Shown here one piece after another: positions 6,645-14,391 of a stretch of 23,653 bases of DNA. Each line of letters begins with the position of its first letter. Positions within the stretch are counted from its first letter, which is position 1. The translations under genes and the position numbers were made by a program. The stretch comes from Anthropogastromicrobium sp963626545 (GTDB lineage Bacteria > Bacillota > Clostridia > Lachnospirales > Lachnospiraceae). Under the pieces are notes generated by a model that worked only from the letters and a program-made list of their open reading frames with translations, did not search any database and had not been told where the DNA came from. The stretch spans positions 1-23,653 of the forward strand of contig CAVFYJ010000050.1 of NCBI GenBank assembly GCA_963626545.1, in the 5' to 3' direction.

Positions 6645-7706
6645 TTATTCCATCGTAACCATCACTTTGATCAGGTCGGCCGGCTTGTCGCGCATCAGAT
6701 ACAGCGCCTCCTCGATCTGGTCGAGTCCATGAAGATGATGGGTGACGAGCTTCTCTGGATGGATTCTGCCGTACTGCACCATGGCGAGCATACGCTCAAT
6801 GCGGGCGCGTCCGCCCTCTGCCAGTTCGGTACGGATAGTTTTTCCTGCCATGCCGCGTCCACCGGAGAATTTTGGAAATGGTAGATTTCCAGTTCCGCCA
6901 AAATAATTAACGTTAGAGACGGTTCCGATGCCGTAGCGCACCATGTCGATTGCCTGTGCGAATACCTCATCGTTTCCACCGCAAATGATTACGCTGTCGA
7001 CACCAACGCCGTTTGTGCGCTCCATCACCTGCTTGACGATATCGCCATCTTTATAGCTTAATACCTCGGTTGCGCCAAACTCGTAAGCTGTTTTTACACA
7101 GAGCGGTCTGCTGCCGACAGCAAGAATTCTTGCTGCGCCTAGGTGTGCGGCTCCTGCTACTGCCATCAGACCGATCGGTCCGATTCCCATAACAACGATG
7201 GTATCACCGAATTTGATGTTTGCGTTTTGCGCTCCGGTAAAGCCTGTTGTCACAACGTCAACACACATCAGTGCCTGCTCTAAGCTGATCCCTTCTGGAA
7301 TCTTCGCGAGTGTCGTGTCCGCATCTGGAATTAAGAAACGCTCGGCAAAGACACCCGGTTGGCTGCGTCCAAGCTGATGGCCGGAAAATGGTGCAGAGGC
7401 ATGCTTAAAATTATGCTCCTGAATGCTCTTTGCTCGCCAATCCGGTGTGATCGCCGGTACTGCGACCAATTCGCCCGGAACAAAATCGGTCACATACTCG
7501 CCAACTTCCAGTACGCGTGCCACACACTCGTGACCAAGTACCAGATTCGGTGCTTTTCTTGAGCCACCGCCGAAAACGGTGTGGACATCCGATGAACACG
7601 GTGCGACAGCGACCGGCTTTAAGATGGCTCCATATGGAGTCAGCACTGGCTCTGGAACCTGCTCATAGCCGACAACGCCCGGCTCTTTTAATACAAATGC
7701 CTTCAT
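6645..7706 (-). CDS. Zinc-dependent NADP(H) secondary-alcohol dehydrogenase (MDR superfamily)
   Basis: A 353-residue protein that aligns along its length, from memory, with the Clostridium beijerinckii isopropanol and Thermoanaerobacter brockii secondary-alcohol dehydrogenases (about 352 residues). The catalytic zinc set Cys37, His59, Glu60 and Asp150 falls at the same positions. The Rossmann motif GIGPIGLMAVAG (174-185) and the NADP-preferring GSR (198-200) with Tyr218 are kept. Those enzymes reduce small methyl ketones such as acetone and acetoin. Here the gene is the last tailoring gene of a branched deoxysugar operon, so the substrate may be a sugar-borne acetyl branch (inference). The start ATG overlaps the stop of a five-codon leader ORF; its own ribosome site is weak (GAAAGG about 15 nt upstream). 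Confidence 0.85.
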   Translation of the reverse strand: MKAFVLKEPGVVGYEQVPEPVLTPYGAILKPVAVAPCSSDVHTVFGGGSRKAPNLVLGHECVARVLEVGEYVTDFVPGELVAVPAITPDWRAKSIQEHNFKHASAPFSGHQLGRSQPGVFAERFLIPDADTTLAKIPEGISLEQALMCVDVVTTGFTGAQNANIKFGDTIVVMGIGPIGLMAVAGAAHLGAARILAVGSRPLCVKTAYEFGATEVLSYKDGDIVKQVMERTNGVGVDSVIICGGNDEVFAQAIDMVRYGIGTVSNVNYFGGTGNLPFPKFSGGRGMAGKTIRTELAEGGRARIERMLAMVQYGRIHPEKLVTHHLHGLDQIEEALYLMRDKPADLIKVMVTME

Positions 7707-7720
7707 AGATCAATAACCAT
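7703..7720 (-). other. Five-codon leader ORF overlapping the adh start
   Basis: An ATG at 7720, one base downstream of GAAAGG, opens a frame coding MVIDL and stops with a TGA that overlaps the ATG of adh (ATGA). It could allow translational re-initiation at adh, whose own site is poorly spaced. The ribosome site is too close to this ATG for efficient use, so it may be chance. Confidence 0.3.
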
Positions 7721-7740
7721 GCCTTTCTTCCCATACTTGT

Positions 7741-8910
7741 TTATTTGAATAGTTCTTCTATTTTGTTGCTGCGAATTGCAAAGATACGCACCGTCTCTGG
7801 GAAACGAACACGAATCACATTTGCAATCTCATCAGTGTAACCCGGCGCTGCGATTAAAATCGCATCCGGCGGATTCTTCAGTGCTTGATCTGGCGATACA
7901 ATCACAAGATGCGATGCCGGAGCGTATTTTCCATGCTTAAATGGTGCCGAATCAATGATGTATTCTGTTTTTTCGCCCAGACAAGTCGTTGCCGCAAGTG
8001 TAAAGCCCTGATGGCTTGCCCCCCACATAGCTAAAGACTTTCCTTTTAACTCCTTAGAAAGAATCTCCATCTGTGCACGAATGCTGCGTAAGCTATCGCC
8101 AAGCGCTGTGATTTCTGGTGTAAAATCCTTCCATGAGGATATCTGTGAAATCGGCGTCTTAGTCTTTCGCACCATCACGGAGAGCGTATCGCGATTGATC
8201 ATTTCTTTGCTCTCGACAACAAAACCATTCTGATTGAGCAGATAAGTCAATGAATCAAACGTATAGTACGCTAAATGATCATGAATCAGCTCATAATAGG
8301 TGTTGTGGTCCGTGATATATTCAAAACTTGGCACAGTGATCAGACCCACACCGTCCTCTGTTAAGTTGTTATACAGACAGGTCAGCATAACATCTGGAGA
8401 TGGCTGATGTTCCAAAAAATTAAAGGACAAAAATGCATCAAACGGACCATTTGCAAGCTGCTGATCTGGAGCTTCTGTAAAACCATCAGTAACAGCAAGG
8501 CCACCCTCTCTTGCGATCTGGGCCAGCTTGGGATCGTGCTCAATGCCATATCCTTTCACCGGAAACTCCTGTAACACGCGAAGAAATTCACCTCTGCCGC
8601 AGCCAGCCTCGATAATCTTCTTTCCTTCAAGATGATAGCGACCAATAAACTCTTGATACTGACGGCGGCGCAGCTTTACCATTGTAGTGGAATAGCCACC
8701 CGCACGGATAACATCGCGATAATACGCTACCGGCTCGCAGTCAAACTGAATCAAACCACATTTTTTACACTGGCACAATGGCAAATGAATTCCTCTGTCA
8801 TTTTTTACCTGTTCTTTATCCGGCATGTGCTGTGCTGCTGCCGGCATATTGTCAAATGCAATGATCTCGGTTCCTTCCAGAGATGCCTTGCACGAAATAC
8901 AATTTCCCAT
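7741..8910 (-). CDS. NDP-sugar C-methyltransferase-like protein (zinc-binding, SAM-dependent)
   Basis: A protein of 389 residues with the three-part layout of deoxysugar C-methyltransferases (TylCIII/TcaB9-like). An N-terminal zinc-binding unit has CxxC near the start and CxCKKC about 45 residues later. A SAM-binding Rossmann domain follows, with EAGCGRGEFL (about 101-110) and FNFLEHQP. A C-terminal domain (about 290-389) has AMWGASHQGFTLA near its start. Family members methylate a carbon next to the keto group of a 4-keto NDP-sugar. I choose the ATG at 8910, about 10 nt after AAAGGG; the in-frame ATG at 8919 is almost on top of that site. The gene lies between the SDR and the alcohol dehydrogenase. 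The methylated carbon and the exact substrate are unknown. Confidence 0.8.
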   Translation of the reverse strand: MGNCISCKASLEGTEIIAFDNMPAAAQHMPDKEQVKNDRGIHLPLCQCKKCGLIQFDCEPVAYYRDVIRAGGYSTTMVKLRRRQYQEFIGRYHLEGKKIIEAGCGRGEFLRVLQEFPVKGYGIEHDPKLAQIAREGGLAVTDGFTEAPDQQLANGPFDAFLSFNFLEHQPSPDVMLTCLYNNLTEDGVGLITVPSFEYITDHNTYYELIHDHLAYYTFDSLTYLLNQNGFVVESKEMINRDTLSVMVRKTKTPISQISSWKDFTPEITALGDSLRSIRAQMEILSKELKGKSLAMWGASHQGFTLAATTCLGEKTEYIIDSAPFKHGKYAPASHLVIVSPDQALKNPPDAILIAAPGYTDEIANVIRVRFPETVRIFAIRSNKIEELFK

Positions 8911-8927
8911 AGTTAACATGCCCTTTC

Positions 8928-8995
8928 TACAAATCGAGGAAACGATTCAGAGCCGCACCTCGATTCCTCTTCACTCTGAATCGTTACAAATCGAG
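8928..8995. repeat. 12-bp inverted repeat flanked by 11-bp direct repeats
   Basis: AACGATTCAGAG (8941-8952) and CTCTGAATCGTT (8974-8985) are perfect inverted repeats with a 21-nt loop. TACAAATCGAG occurs at 8928-8938 and again at 8985-8995, flanking the palindrome. The right copy supplies the last codons and stop of the SDR gene. The arrangement resembles a small hairpin element inserted with a target duplication, or a mRNA hairpin between cistrons. No T-run follows on the minus strand, so a normal terminator is unlikely. Confidence 0.75.
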
Positions 8996-9934
8996 CATCA
9001 TTTGAATTCCCTGCTCGAAGGAAATCTCTTGATGAAATCCCGTTGCTTCTTTTAATTTCGTGATGTCTGGATCAAGTGAAGTTACCCCCTCTGCGTTTGG
9101 CGGTCGTTTGCCATACTGGCAGCTTCCTTGTCCACCGCACAGCGCATGAATCGTCTCGATGTACTCGCGAAGTGGTCTCGTATCCTCTCCTGCTACGTTA
9201 TACACACCTGCTGGCGCATCACCTGTCAAAAGCAGAATGAGTGCACGAATCGCATCGGTGATGTAGAGATAATTCCACAGCTGCGTACATGCGCCAAGCT
9301 CCATCACGCTACCCTCTTGGAAGGTACGAATTGCGCTTGCAACGAGTGACCACGGATGATCGCCCGGTCCATACACAGAAAAGACACGCGTATGAATATA
9401 CAAAATGCCAAGCTCTTTTGCGCGCGCAAATGCGAGTTGCCCTACTTTGGCTTTGGCCTTTCCATACTCAGAAAGTGGATGCAGCTCATCGGTCTCGCGC
9501 ATTGTTGTGTTTCGCACACCGTACTCTGCCTGTGAACCACAAAAAAGGAAGCGTTTACAGTGGGCAGCTGCTGCCGCCTCAAGTGCATCAAGCGCATAGA
9601 CGGCGTTCATCGACTGTATATCAACCAGCTTTCGGTTATCACTTCCGGAGCCATCCCAGCCAAGGTGCAGCCAGTAATCGGCTCGACCCAAATCATGGGA
9701 CCATTTCTGCCCAATTTGTTCAGCTAACTGAATATTCGTTGTAAATTCTTTGAGGTTGCTTAACTCACATTCAATAATGTCAAGCTGCTCTTTTTGTGGG
9801 ATCATCTGCTCTAAATTTTTGCGGCCTGCCGAGTGTGGACGAATCAGCGCACAAACTTCAAAGCCCTGGGCGACAAGCGCCTGTACCGCATGACTTCCGA
9901 TGAAGCTTGTCGCTCCTGTTACTATTACACGCAT
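8984..9934 (-). CDS. NAD(P)-dependent extended SDR, nucleotide-sugar epimerase/reductase
   Basis: A 316-residue protein with an N-terminal Rossmann fold, TGATSFIG (residues 6-13; Ser replaces the usual middle Gly), catalytic-type Ser in FCGSQAEYG (131-139), and Tyr157-x3-Lys161 (YGKAK). It has the size and look of NDP-sugar ketoreductases and epimerases such as paratose/abequose synthases. Placed right after the ThDP enzyme, it could reduce a keto group of the CDP-sugar or of its two-carbon branch (inference). A good ribosome site, AGGAG, lies 8 nt before the ATG at 9934. Spacers with repeats lie on both sides, unlike the tightly packed genes upstream. Exact specificity cannot be assigned from sequence. 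Confidence 0.8.
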   Translation of the reverse strand: MRVIVTGATSFIGSHAVQALVAQGFEVCALIRPHSAGRKNLEQMIPQKEQLDIIECELSNLKEFTTNIQLAEQIGQKWSHDLGRADYWLHLGWDGSGSDNRKLVDIQSMNAVYALDALEAAAAAHCKRFLFCGSQAEYGVRNTTMRETDELHPLSEYGKAKAKVGQLAFARAKELGILYIHTRVFSVYGPGDHPWSLVASAIRTFQEGSVMELGACTQLWNYLYITDAIRALILLLTGDAPAGVYNVAGEDTRPLREYIETIHALCGGQGSCQYGKRPPNAEGVTSLDPDITKLKEATGFHQEISFEQGIQMMLDL

Positions 9935-9962
9935 ATATTGCTCCTAGCTGTTTCTTTCCGGC

Positions 9963-10087
9963 AGACTTCGAGAGCAGACATCTACAAATGCAATGCCGTA
10001 AAGCGAAGCGGTCAGGCTTGCATTGTAGATTGTCTGTCGAGAAGTCGTAAAAGGAAAGTAGTAGATGTCTGTCGAGAAGTCGTAAAA
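9963..10087. repeat. Composite repeat: two direct copies and one inverted copy of a ~26-bp unit
   Basis: A unit reading TAGATGTCTGTCGAGAAGTC plus CGTAAAA occurs at 10062-10087 and, with one extra T, at 10026-10052. A third, imperfect copy is inverted at 9964-9984. The inverted copy and the nearest direct copy, extended by GCATT/AATGC-type matches, can fold a long imperfect hairpin (about 9964-10046) whose loop carries GTAAAGCGAAGCG. The last copy abuts the stop codon of the ThDP gene. I do not recognise it as a known insertion sequence or riboswitch. Confidence 0.75.
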
Positions 10088-11941
10088 TTACTCTTCGGAA
10101 GACCAGCGCATATTCTTTTTCAGTTCTTCTTCTGGAAGGAATGGCGCCAAATCCTCGAGCGGTGCAGAAACCATGCTGCCATCTGGCATCGGCTTTGATG
10201 CAGCCTTTGGCTCAAACTTCTGCTCCATATCTACCATGACCTCACAGATCGCCGGTCCCTTGATGGCAAGTGTCTTTTCAATTCCCTCGCCGAGCGCATC
10301 GTTGCTCTCGATACGGATGAACGGGAATCCATAGGCTGGTGCCAACTTTGCCATATCTGGAAAACTAAGGTCACCACTGTCGGTTCCGATACCGATGAGC
10401 GGCTTGCCAAAGTAATTGTTCTGTGTCTGACGGATGGAATGATAACCACCATTGTTGATCAAAAAAATTTTGATCGGATACTGATGATGAATGATTGTCT
10501 GCAACTCCTGAAGATTCATCTGAATGCTGCCGTCTCCGGTGACGCAGATGATATCCTGCTCGGCCTCGCCTGTCTCCTTGCAATAGCGCTCGTTTGCCAC
10601 ACACGCACCGATCGCTGCTGGAAGATCATAGCCCATGGAGGCGATTGCAGAGTTTGTGATAAAACGCTGTCCCTTCTTGATGACATAGCCGTGACCGCCA
10701 ACAACACACGCGGAGCCATTTCCAACAACCGTAATCTGGCCCTCGTTTAAGCGACGACTCTCTTCCTTAATAAAGGCATAGACATTCGCTGGAGCCTTCT
10801 GCTCGTAATGCTTTGGCTGTACAACTGGATAATCTTTCTTCCAATCTTGGCAAACCATTCTCCACTCATCGCCCTTAAAAAGCGTTTCACCGTCTGCAAG
10901 CAGCTCGTTTAATCGCTTGTCGAGCTTTTCAAGCAGCTCCTTTGCGTCCGCCCATACGGGCATTTCCACATGAAGAGACGGCTTTTTTAACTCCTCCGCA
11001 TCAATGTCATTCATAATGACAAAGGCATGTTTTGCCCATGCGGGCCAATCATAATTGACCTGACGAATGCTTAAGCGGCTTCCGATGGACAGTAACAGAT
11101 CGCTGTTTTGTACGGCAAAGTTTCCGGCACGGTCGCCCATGTTTCCAGCTCGTCCTGTGTACAGTGGATGCTCGTCCTCCATCAGATCAATGCTGTTCCA
11201 TCCGGTCACAACCGGGATGCCAAGCTTATCAACTACACGGCGGAACACATCAAATGCACCGGCAATACGGATTCCATTTCCAGCATTGAATACCGGACGC
11301 TTTGCACATCGAACCTTCTCGATGATGGCGTTTACCTGCTCATCGGTGACAGACGGAATCACTGTCAGGTTTTCTTTTGCCGGATCGTAACCCTCTAATT
11401 CATCAGTCTCAACCGTTGCACCTTGCACATTTAACGGAATGTCCAGCCAACACGGGCCAGGTCTTCCAGTCTGTGCCAGATAAAGTGCCTTCTCCACCAC
11501 GTAGCGAATGCGCTTCGGGTCGGTTACCATCTCGCAGTACTTTGTCATCGGCGCTACACTCTTACAGATATCATATTCCTGATCACCGAATGCACGAATG
11601 CCAAGGCCGGTGCTTCTGGCGGTCACATCGTAGCGCACCTGACCGGAAATAATCAGCATCGGGATGGAATCAAGCCAACCACCGACAACTCCGGTGATTG
11701 CATTTGTTCCGCCCGGTCCCGTTGTGACACAGACGGCTGCGATGCGGTTATGAATTCGTGCGTAGCTCTCCGCTGCGATAGCACATGCCTGCTCGTGATG
11801 ATTGTATACACAGTGAAGTCCCGGCTCATGACCAAGTCCATCGTCAAGGTGCATCGCACCGCCTCCGGTGATCATAAACACATCGGTAATTCCGTTTTGA
11901 ACCAACAGTTTCGCAATATAATTGGATACCTTCATTCTCAT
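10088..11941 (-). CDS. Thiamine-diphosphate enzyme, acetolactate-synthase-like (YerE-type candidate)
   Basis: A 617-residue protein with full ThDP-enzyme architecture: a PYR domain with Glu50 (HHEQACAIAAESYAR) that activates the cofactor, a central domain (about 195-345), and a PP domain with GDGS (469-472) to NN (496-497), the Mg/ThDP motif. It resembles acetolactate synthase large subunits, but no regulatory subunit or branched-chain amino-acid gene is nearby, and it is about 50 residues longer at the C-terminus. It follows rfbFGH directly (3-nt gap, GGAGG before the ATG). In Yersinia, YerE is a ThDP flavoenzyme that adds an acetyl branch from pyruvate to C4 of CDP-3,6-dideoxy-4-keto-glucose. 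The same step here is inferred from context. FAD binding is not proven. Confidence 0.82.
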   Translation of the reverse strand: MRMKVSNYIAKLLVQNGITDVFMITGGGAMHLDDGLGHEPGLHCVYNHHEQACAIAAESYARIHNRIAAVCVTTGPGGTNAITGVVGGWLDSIPMLIISGQVRYDVTARSTGLGIRAFGDQEYDICKSVAPMTKYCEMVTDPKRIRYVVEKALYLAQTGRPGPCWLDIPLNVQGATVETDELEGYDPAKENLTVIPSVTDEQVNAIIEKVRCAKRPVFNAGNGIRIAGAFDVFRRVVDKLGIPVVTGWNSIDLMEDEHPLYTGRAGNMGDRAGNFAVQNSDLLLSIGSRLSIRQVNYDWPAWAKHAFVIMNDIDAEELKKPSLHVEMPVWADAKELLEKLDKRLNELLADGETLFKGDEWRMVCQDWKKDYPVVQPKHYEQKAPANVYAFIKEESRRLNEGQITVVGNGSACVVGGHGYVIKKGQRFITNSAIASMGYDLPAAIGACVANERYCKETGEAEQDIICVTGDGSIQMNLQELQTIIHHQYPIKIFLINNGGYHSIRQTQNNYFGKPLIGIGTDSGDLSFPDMAKLAPAYGFPFIRIESNDALGEGIEKTLAIKGPAICEVMVDMEQKFEPKAASKPMPDGSMVSAPLEDLAPFLPEEELKKNMRWSSEE

Positions 11942-11944
11942 AGA

Positions 11945-13282
11945 TTATGCCTCCAATGCTTCGTGAATAACCTTGGCCATATATGCAATCTTTTCATCCG
12001 TCATGCCCGGATAAACGCCTACCCAGAAGGTAGATATCATGATGCGGTCGGTCTGCGTGAGTCCTCCAACTACACGGTACGCATCGGTTCCGCGGATTGC
12101 ATCAAAGCACGGATGCTTGATCAGATTTCCAGAGAACAGCATACGTGTCTGAACGCCGTGTGCCTCGATGTAGTTGACAACTTTGGTACGATCAACACCG
12201 TCCTTGCAGGTCATAAGGAAACCAAACCAGCTCGGATTGGAATGGGCTGCTGCCTCAGGCAGAATTAATTTATCGGTGCAGTCCGAAAGAAGCTCTTTTA
12301 AATAAGCGAAATTGTGACGTCTCTTCTCCACAAAGGACGGGAATTTCTTTAACTGTGCACATCCGACTGCGGCCTGCATATCGGTTGCCTTTAAATTATA
12401 ACCGAAATGGGAGTACACATATTTGTGATCATAGCCCACCGGAAGCTGTCCATACTGCTTATCAAAACGATGGCCGCAGAAATTGTCACGTCCCGGAGGA
12501 CAGATGCAGTCGCGTCCCCAGTCACGGAAGGAACGCACAATGCGGTGCAGCAGCGGATTGTCGGTGTAGACAGCACCGCCCTCGCCCATTGTCATGTGGT
12601 GTGGCGGATAAAAGCTGGAAGTTCCGATATCGCCGATGGTTCCCGTCAGCTTTTCCTTGCCGTCAATCTCATAGACAGAGCCGAGAGCATCACAGTTGTC
12701 CTCAACCAGCCACAAATTATGACGATCACAAAATGCCTTTACTGCGGTCAGATCAAATGGATTACCTAATGTATGCGCAATCATGACTGCCTTTGTCTTC
12801 TCGGACAGTGCTCCCTCTAATTTTGTCACATCAATATTGTACTGTGGAATCGTCACATCCACAAATACCGGAACGGCGCCATACTGAATCACCGGTGTTA
12901 CTGTGGTCGGGAAGCCTGCTGCAACGGTGATAACCTCATCGCCTCTTTTTACCTGACGATCGCCAAGCAGCGGGGAGGTCAGCGCCATAAACGCAATCAG
13001 ATTTGCGGAAGAACCAGAGTTGACGAGGGAGCAAAAACGAACGCCCAAATACTTGGAAAACTCTTTCTCAAACTCATCGGTATAGCGACCTGCGGTCAGC
13101 CAAAACTCCAGTGAACTGTCCACCAGATTGATCATCTCCTCACTGTCATAGACGCGGGATGCATATGGAATGCGGTCACCCTCCTTGAAGTCCTTCTTTG
13201 TATTATGATATTTATCGCAATAGGCAGCAACCTGCTTGAGAATCTCTTCTCTCGCCTGCTGCTCATTCATATTTTCAAACAT
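11945..13282 (-). CDS. rfbH: CDP-4-keto-6-deoxyglucose 3-dehydrase (RfbH/DdhC/E1 family)
   Basis: A 445-residue protein of the DegT/AHBA aminotransferase fold. The usual PLP Lys is replaced by His228 in SFYPPHHMTMGEGG, the hallmark of the C3 dehydrases that use PMP. Cys259, Cys261 and Cys269 (CxC-x7-C) with an upstream Cys197 match the pattern that binds the [2Fe-2S] cluster in E1 of Yersinia. The enzyme removes the 3-hydroxyl of CDP-4-keto-6-deoxyglucose to give, with a partner reductase, CDP-3,6-dideoxy-4-keto-glucose. GAGAGGAG lies before the ATG at 13282, 2 nt after rfbG. The partner reductase (E3/DdhD) is not in this window. Confidence 0.93.
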   Translation of the reverse strand: MFENMNEQQAREEILKQVAAYCDKYHNTKKDFKEGDRIPYASRVYDSEEMINLVDSSLEFWLTAGRYTDEFEKEFSKYLGVRFCSLVNSGSSANLIAFMALTSPLLGDRQVKRGDEVITVAAGFPTTVTPVIQYGAVPVFVDVTIPQYNIDVTKLEGALSEKTKAVMIAHTLGNPFDLTAVKAFCDRHNLWLVEDNCDALGSVYEIDGKEKLTGTIGDIGTSSFYPPHHMTMGEGGAVYTDNPLLHRIVRSFRDWGRDCICPPGRDNFCGHRFDKQYGQLPVGYDHKYVYSHFGYNLKATDMQAAVGCAQLKKFPSFVEKRRHNFAYLKELLSDCTDKLILPEAAAHSNPSWFGFLMTCKDGVDRTKVVNYIEAHGVQTRMLFSGNLIKHPCFDAIRGTDAYRVVGGLTQTDRIMISTFWVGVYPGMTDEKIAYMAKVIHEALEA

Positions 13283-13284
13283 GT

Positions 13285-14388
13285 TTACTGCTCCTCTCCG
13301 TCTGCCAGAAAGCTTCTGATCTGCTCTCTCATGCAGGCATTCATCTTGTTGGCTAACTCCTTTGGCTCTGCCTGATGGGTAATTAGCAGACTATACAGCT
13401 GATACCACTCTACGCTTTTTGCCACTGCTGTCGCGATGTGCCAGGTCGGTTTCCAGCCAAAGACGCGCTTTACTCTCGAGCAATCCAGTTTTAAAAATCC
13501 TGCCTCGTGAGGGCCGCCGTCGCTCTTATTCTCCCACTGCATGCCTCTGCCCCAGCTCTTGCAAAATAGCGTGGTCAGTGTTCCTGTGTCCACACAGTCG
13601 CAATCGTCCGGTCCCACGTTGTAGTAGCCGCGAAGAGATGGATCCTCCCACTGTTTCTTTACGATTGTCAGATATAAAAACAGTGGTTCTAACACATGCT
13701 GATATGGGCGAATGGAATACGGATTTCGCACCGTTACCGGCTGCTTGATTACTGCGCTTCGGTAGCAATCTGGAATAATACGGTCTGCTGCAAAGTCACC
13801 GCCACCAATGACATTTCCTGCTCTTGCGGTGGAGACTGACGTGTCACTGTCCGCAAAAAAAGAGCGGATGTAGCTGTGTGTCACCAGCTCCGAACAGGAT
13901 TTGCTGTTGGAATACGGATCAAATCCGTCCAGCACATCCTCCTCACGGTAGCCCCACTCCCACTCTTTATTCTCGTATACTTTATCGGTTGTAACGTTCA
14001 AGAAGGAACGGACGCACGAAAACTGACGCGCACACTCCAATACATTGACCGTGCCCATCACATTCGTTTCGTATGTCTCTCGCGGATTCTTATAGGACTC
14101 ACGCACGATCGGCTGCGCTGCCAGATGAATCACTATCTCAGGTTGCACACGAGCAAATATTTCCTTTAACAGTTCAAAATCTCTCACATCGCCGATCACG
14201 CTGTCCATCTGATTTTCCAGACGGCAGATACTAAAAATGCTCGGACTGGTCGGAGGCTCTAGTGAAAAGCCTGTCACCTTTGCCCCCGCATCAATTAAAA
14301 TTTTTGAAAGCCATGCTCCTTTAAAACCGGTATGGCCTGTTATCAGTATTCTCTTATCGCGAAAAAATGACATCTCTGTTTTCTGCAT
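13285..14388 (-). CDS. rfbG: CDP-glucose 4,6-dehydratase
   Basis: A 367-residue extended SDR. NAD site TGHTGFKG (residues 17-24), catalytic triad region TTDK (133-136) and Tyr159-x3-Lys163 (YSNSK), and the sugar-nucleotide motifs NVIGGGDFA and RPYQHVLEP typical of CDP-glucose 4,6-dehydratase. It converts CDP-glucose to CDP-4-keto-6-deoxyglucose in the cytoplasm. Length is normal. GGAGG lies 8 nt before the ATG at 14388, inside the end of rfbF (3-nt gap), so the two are translated together. It sits between its expected upstream (rfbF) and downstream (rfbH) partners, which makes the assignment secure. Confidence 0.95.
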   Translation of the reverse strand: MQKTEMSFFRDKRILITGHTGFKGAWLSKILIDAGAKVTGFSLEPPTSPSIFSICRLENQMDSVIGDVRDFELLKEIFARVQPEIVIHLAAQPIVRESYKNPRETYETNVMGTVNVLECARQFSCVRSFLNVTTDKVYENKEWEWGYREEDVLDGFDPYSNSKSCSELVTHSYIRSFFADSDTSVSTARAGNVIGGGDFAADRIIPDCYRSAVIKQPVTVRNPYSIRPYQHVLEPLFLYLTIVKKQWEDPSLRGYYNVGPDDCDCVDTGTLTTLFCKSWGRGMQWENKSDGGPHEAGFLKLDCSRVKRVFGWKPTWHIATAVAKSVEWYQLYSLLITHQAEPKELANKMNACMREQIRSFLADGEEQ

Positions 14389-14391
14389 TTT

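Noticed and set aside
6566..6650. Intrinsic terminator on the plus strand at the 75-bp palindrome
   Set aside because: A T-run does follow on the plus strand, but no plus-strand gene reads into it; the nearest plus-strand gene is trpF, far to the right.
9289..9744. Plus-strand open frame of 151 codons opposite the SDR gene
   Set aside because: It is antisense to a clearly conserved gene, lacks a ribosome site, and its translation shows no recognisable domain; similar plus-strand frames elsewhere were dismissed on the same grounds.
10088..11941. Ordinary acetolactate synthase for branched-chain amino acids
   Set aside because: No IlvN/IlvC/IlvD neighbours; it is embedded between rfbH and sugar-tailoring genes. 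Not excluded by sequence alone, so kept as the main alternative in the findings.
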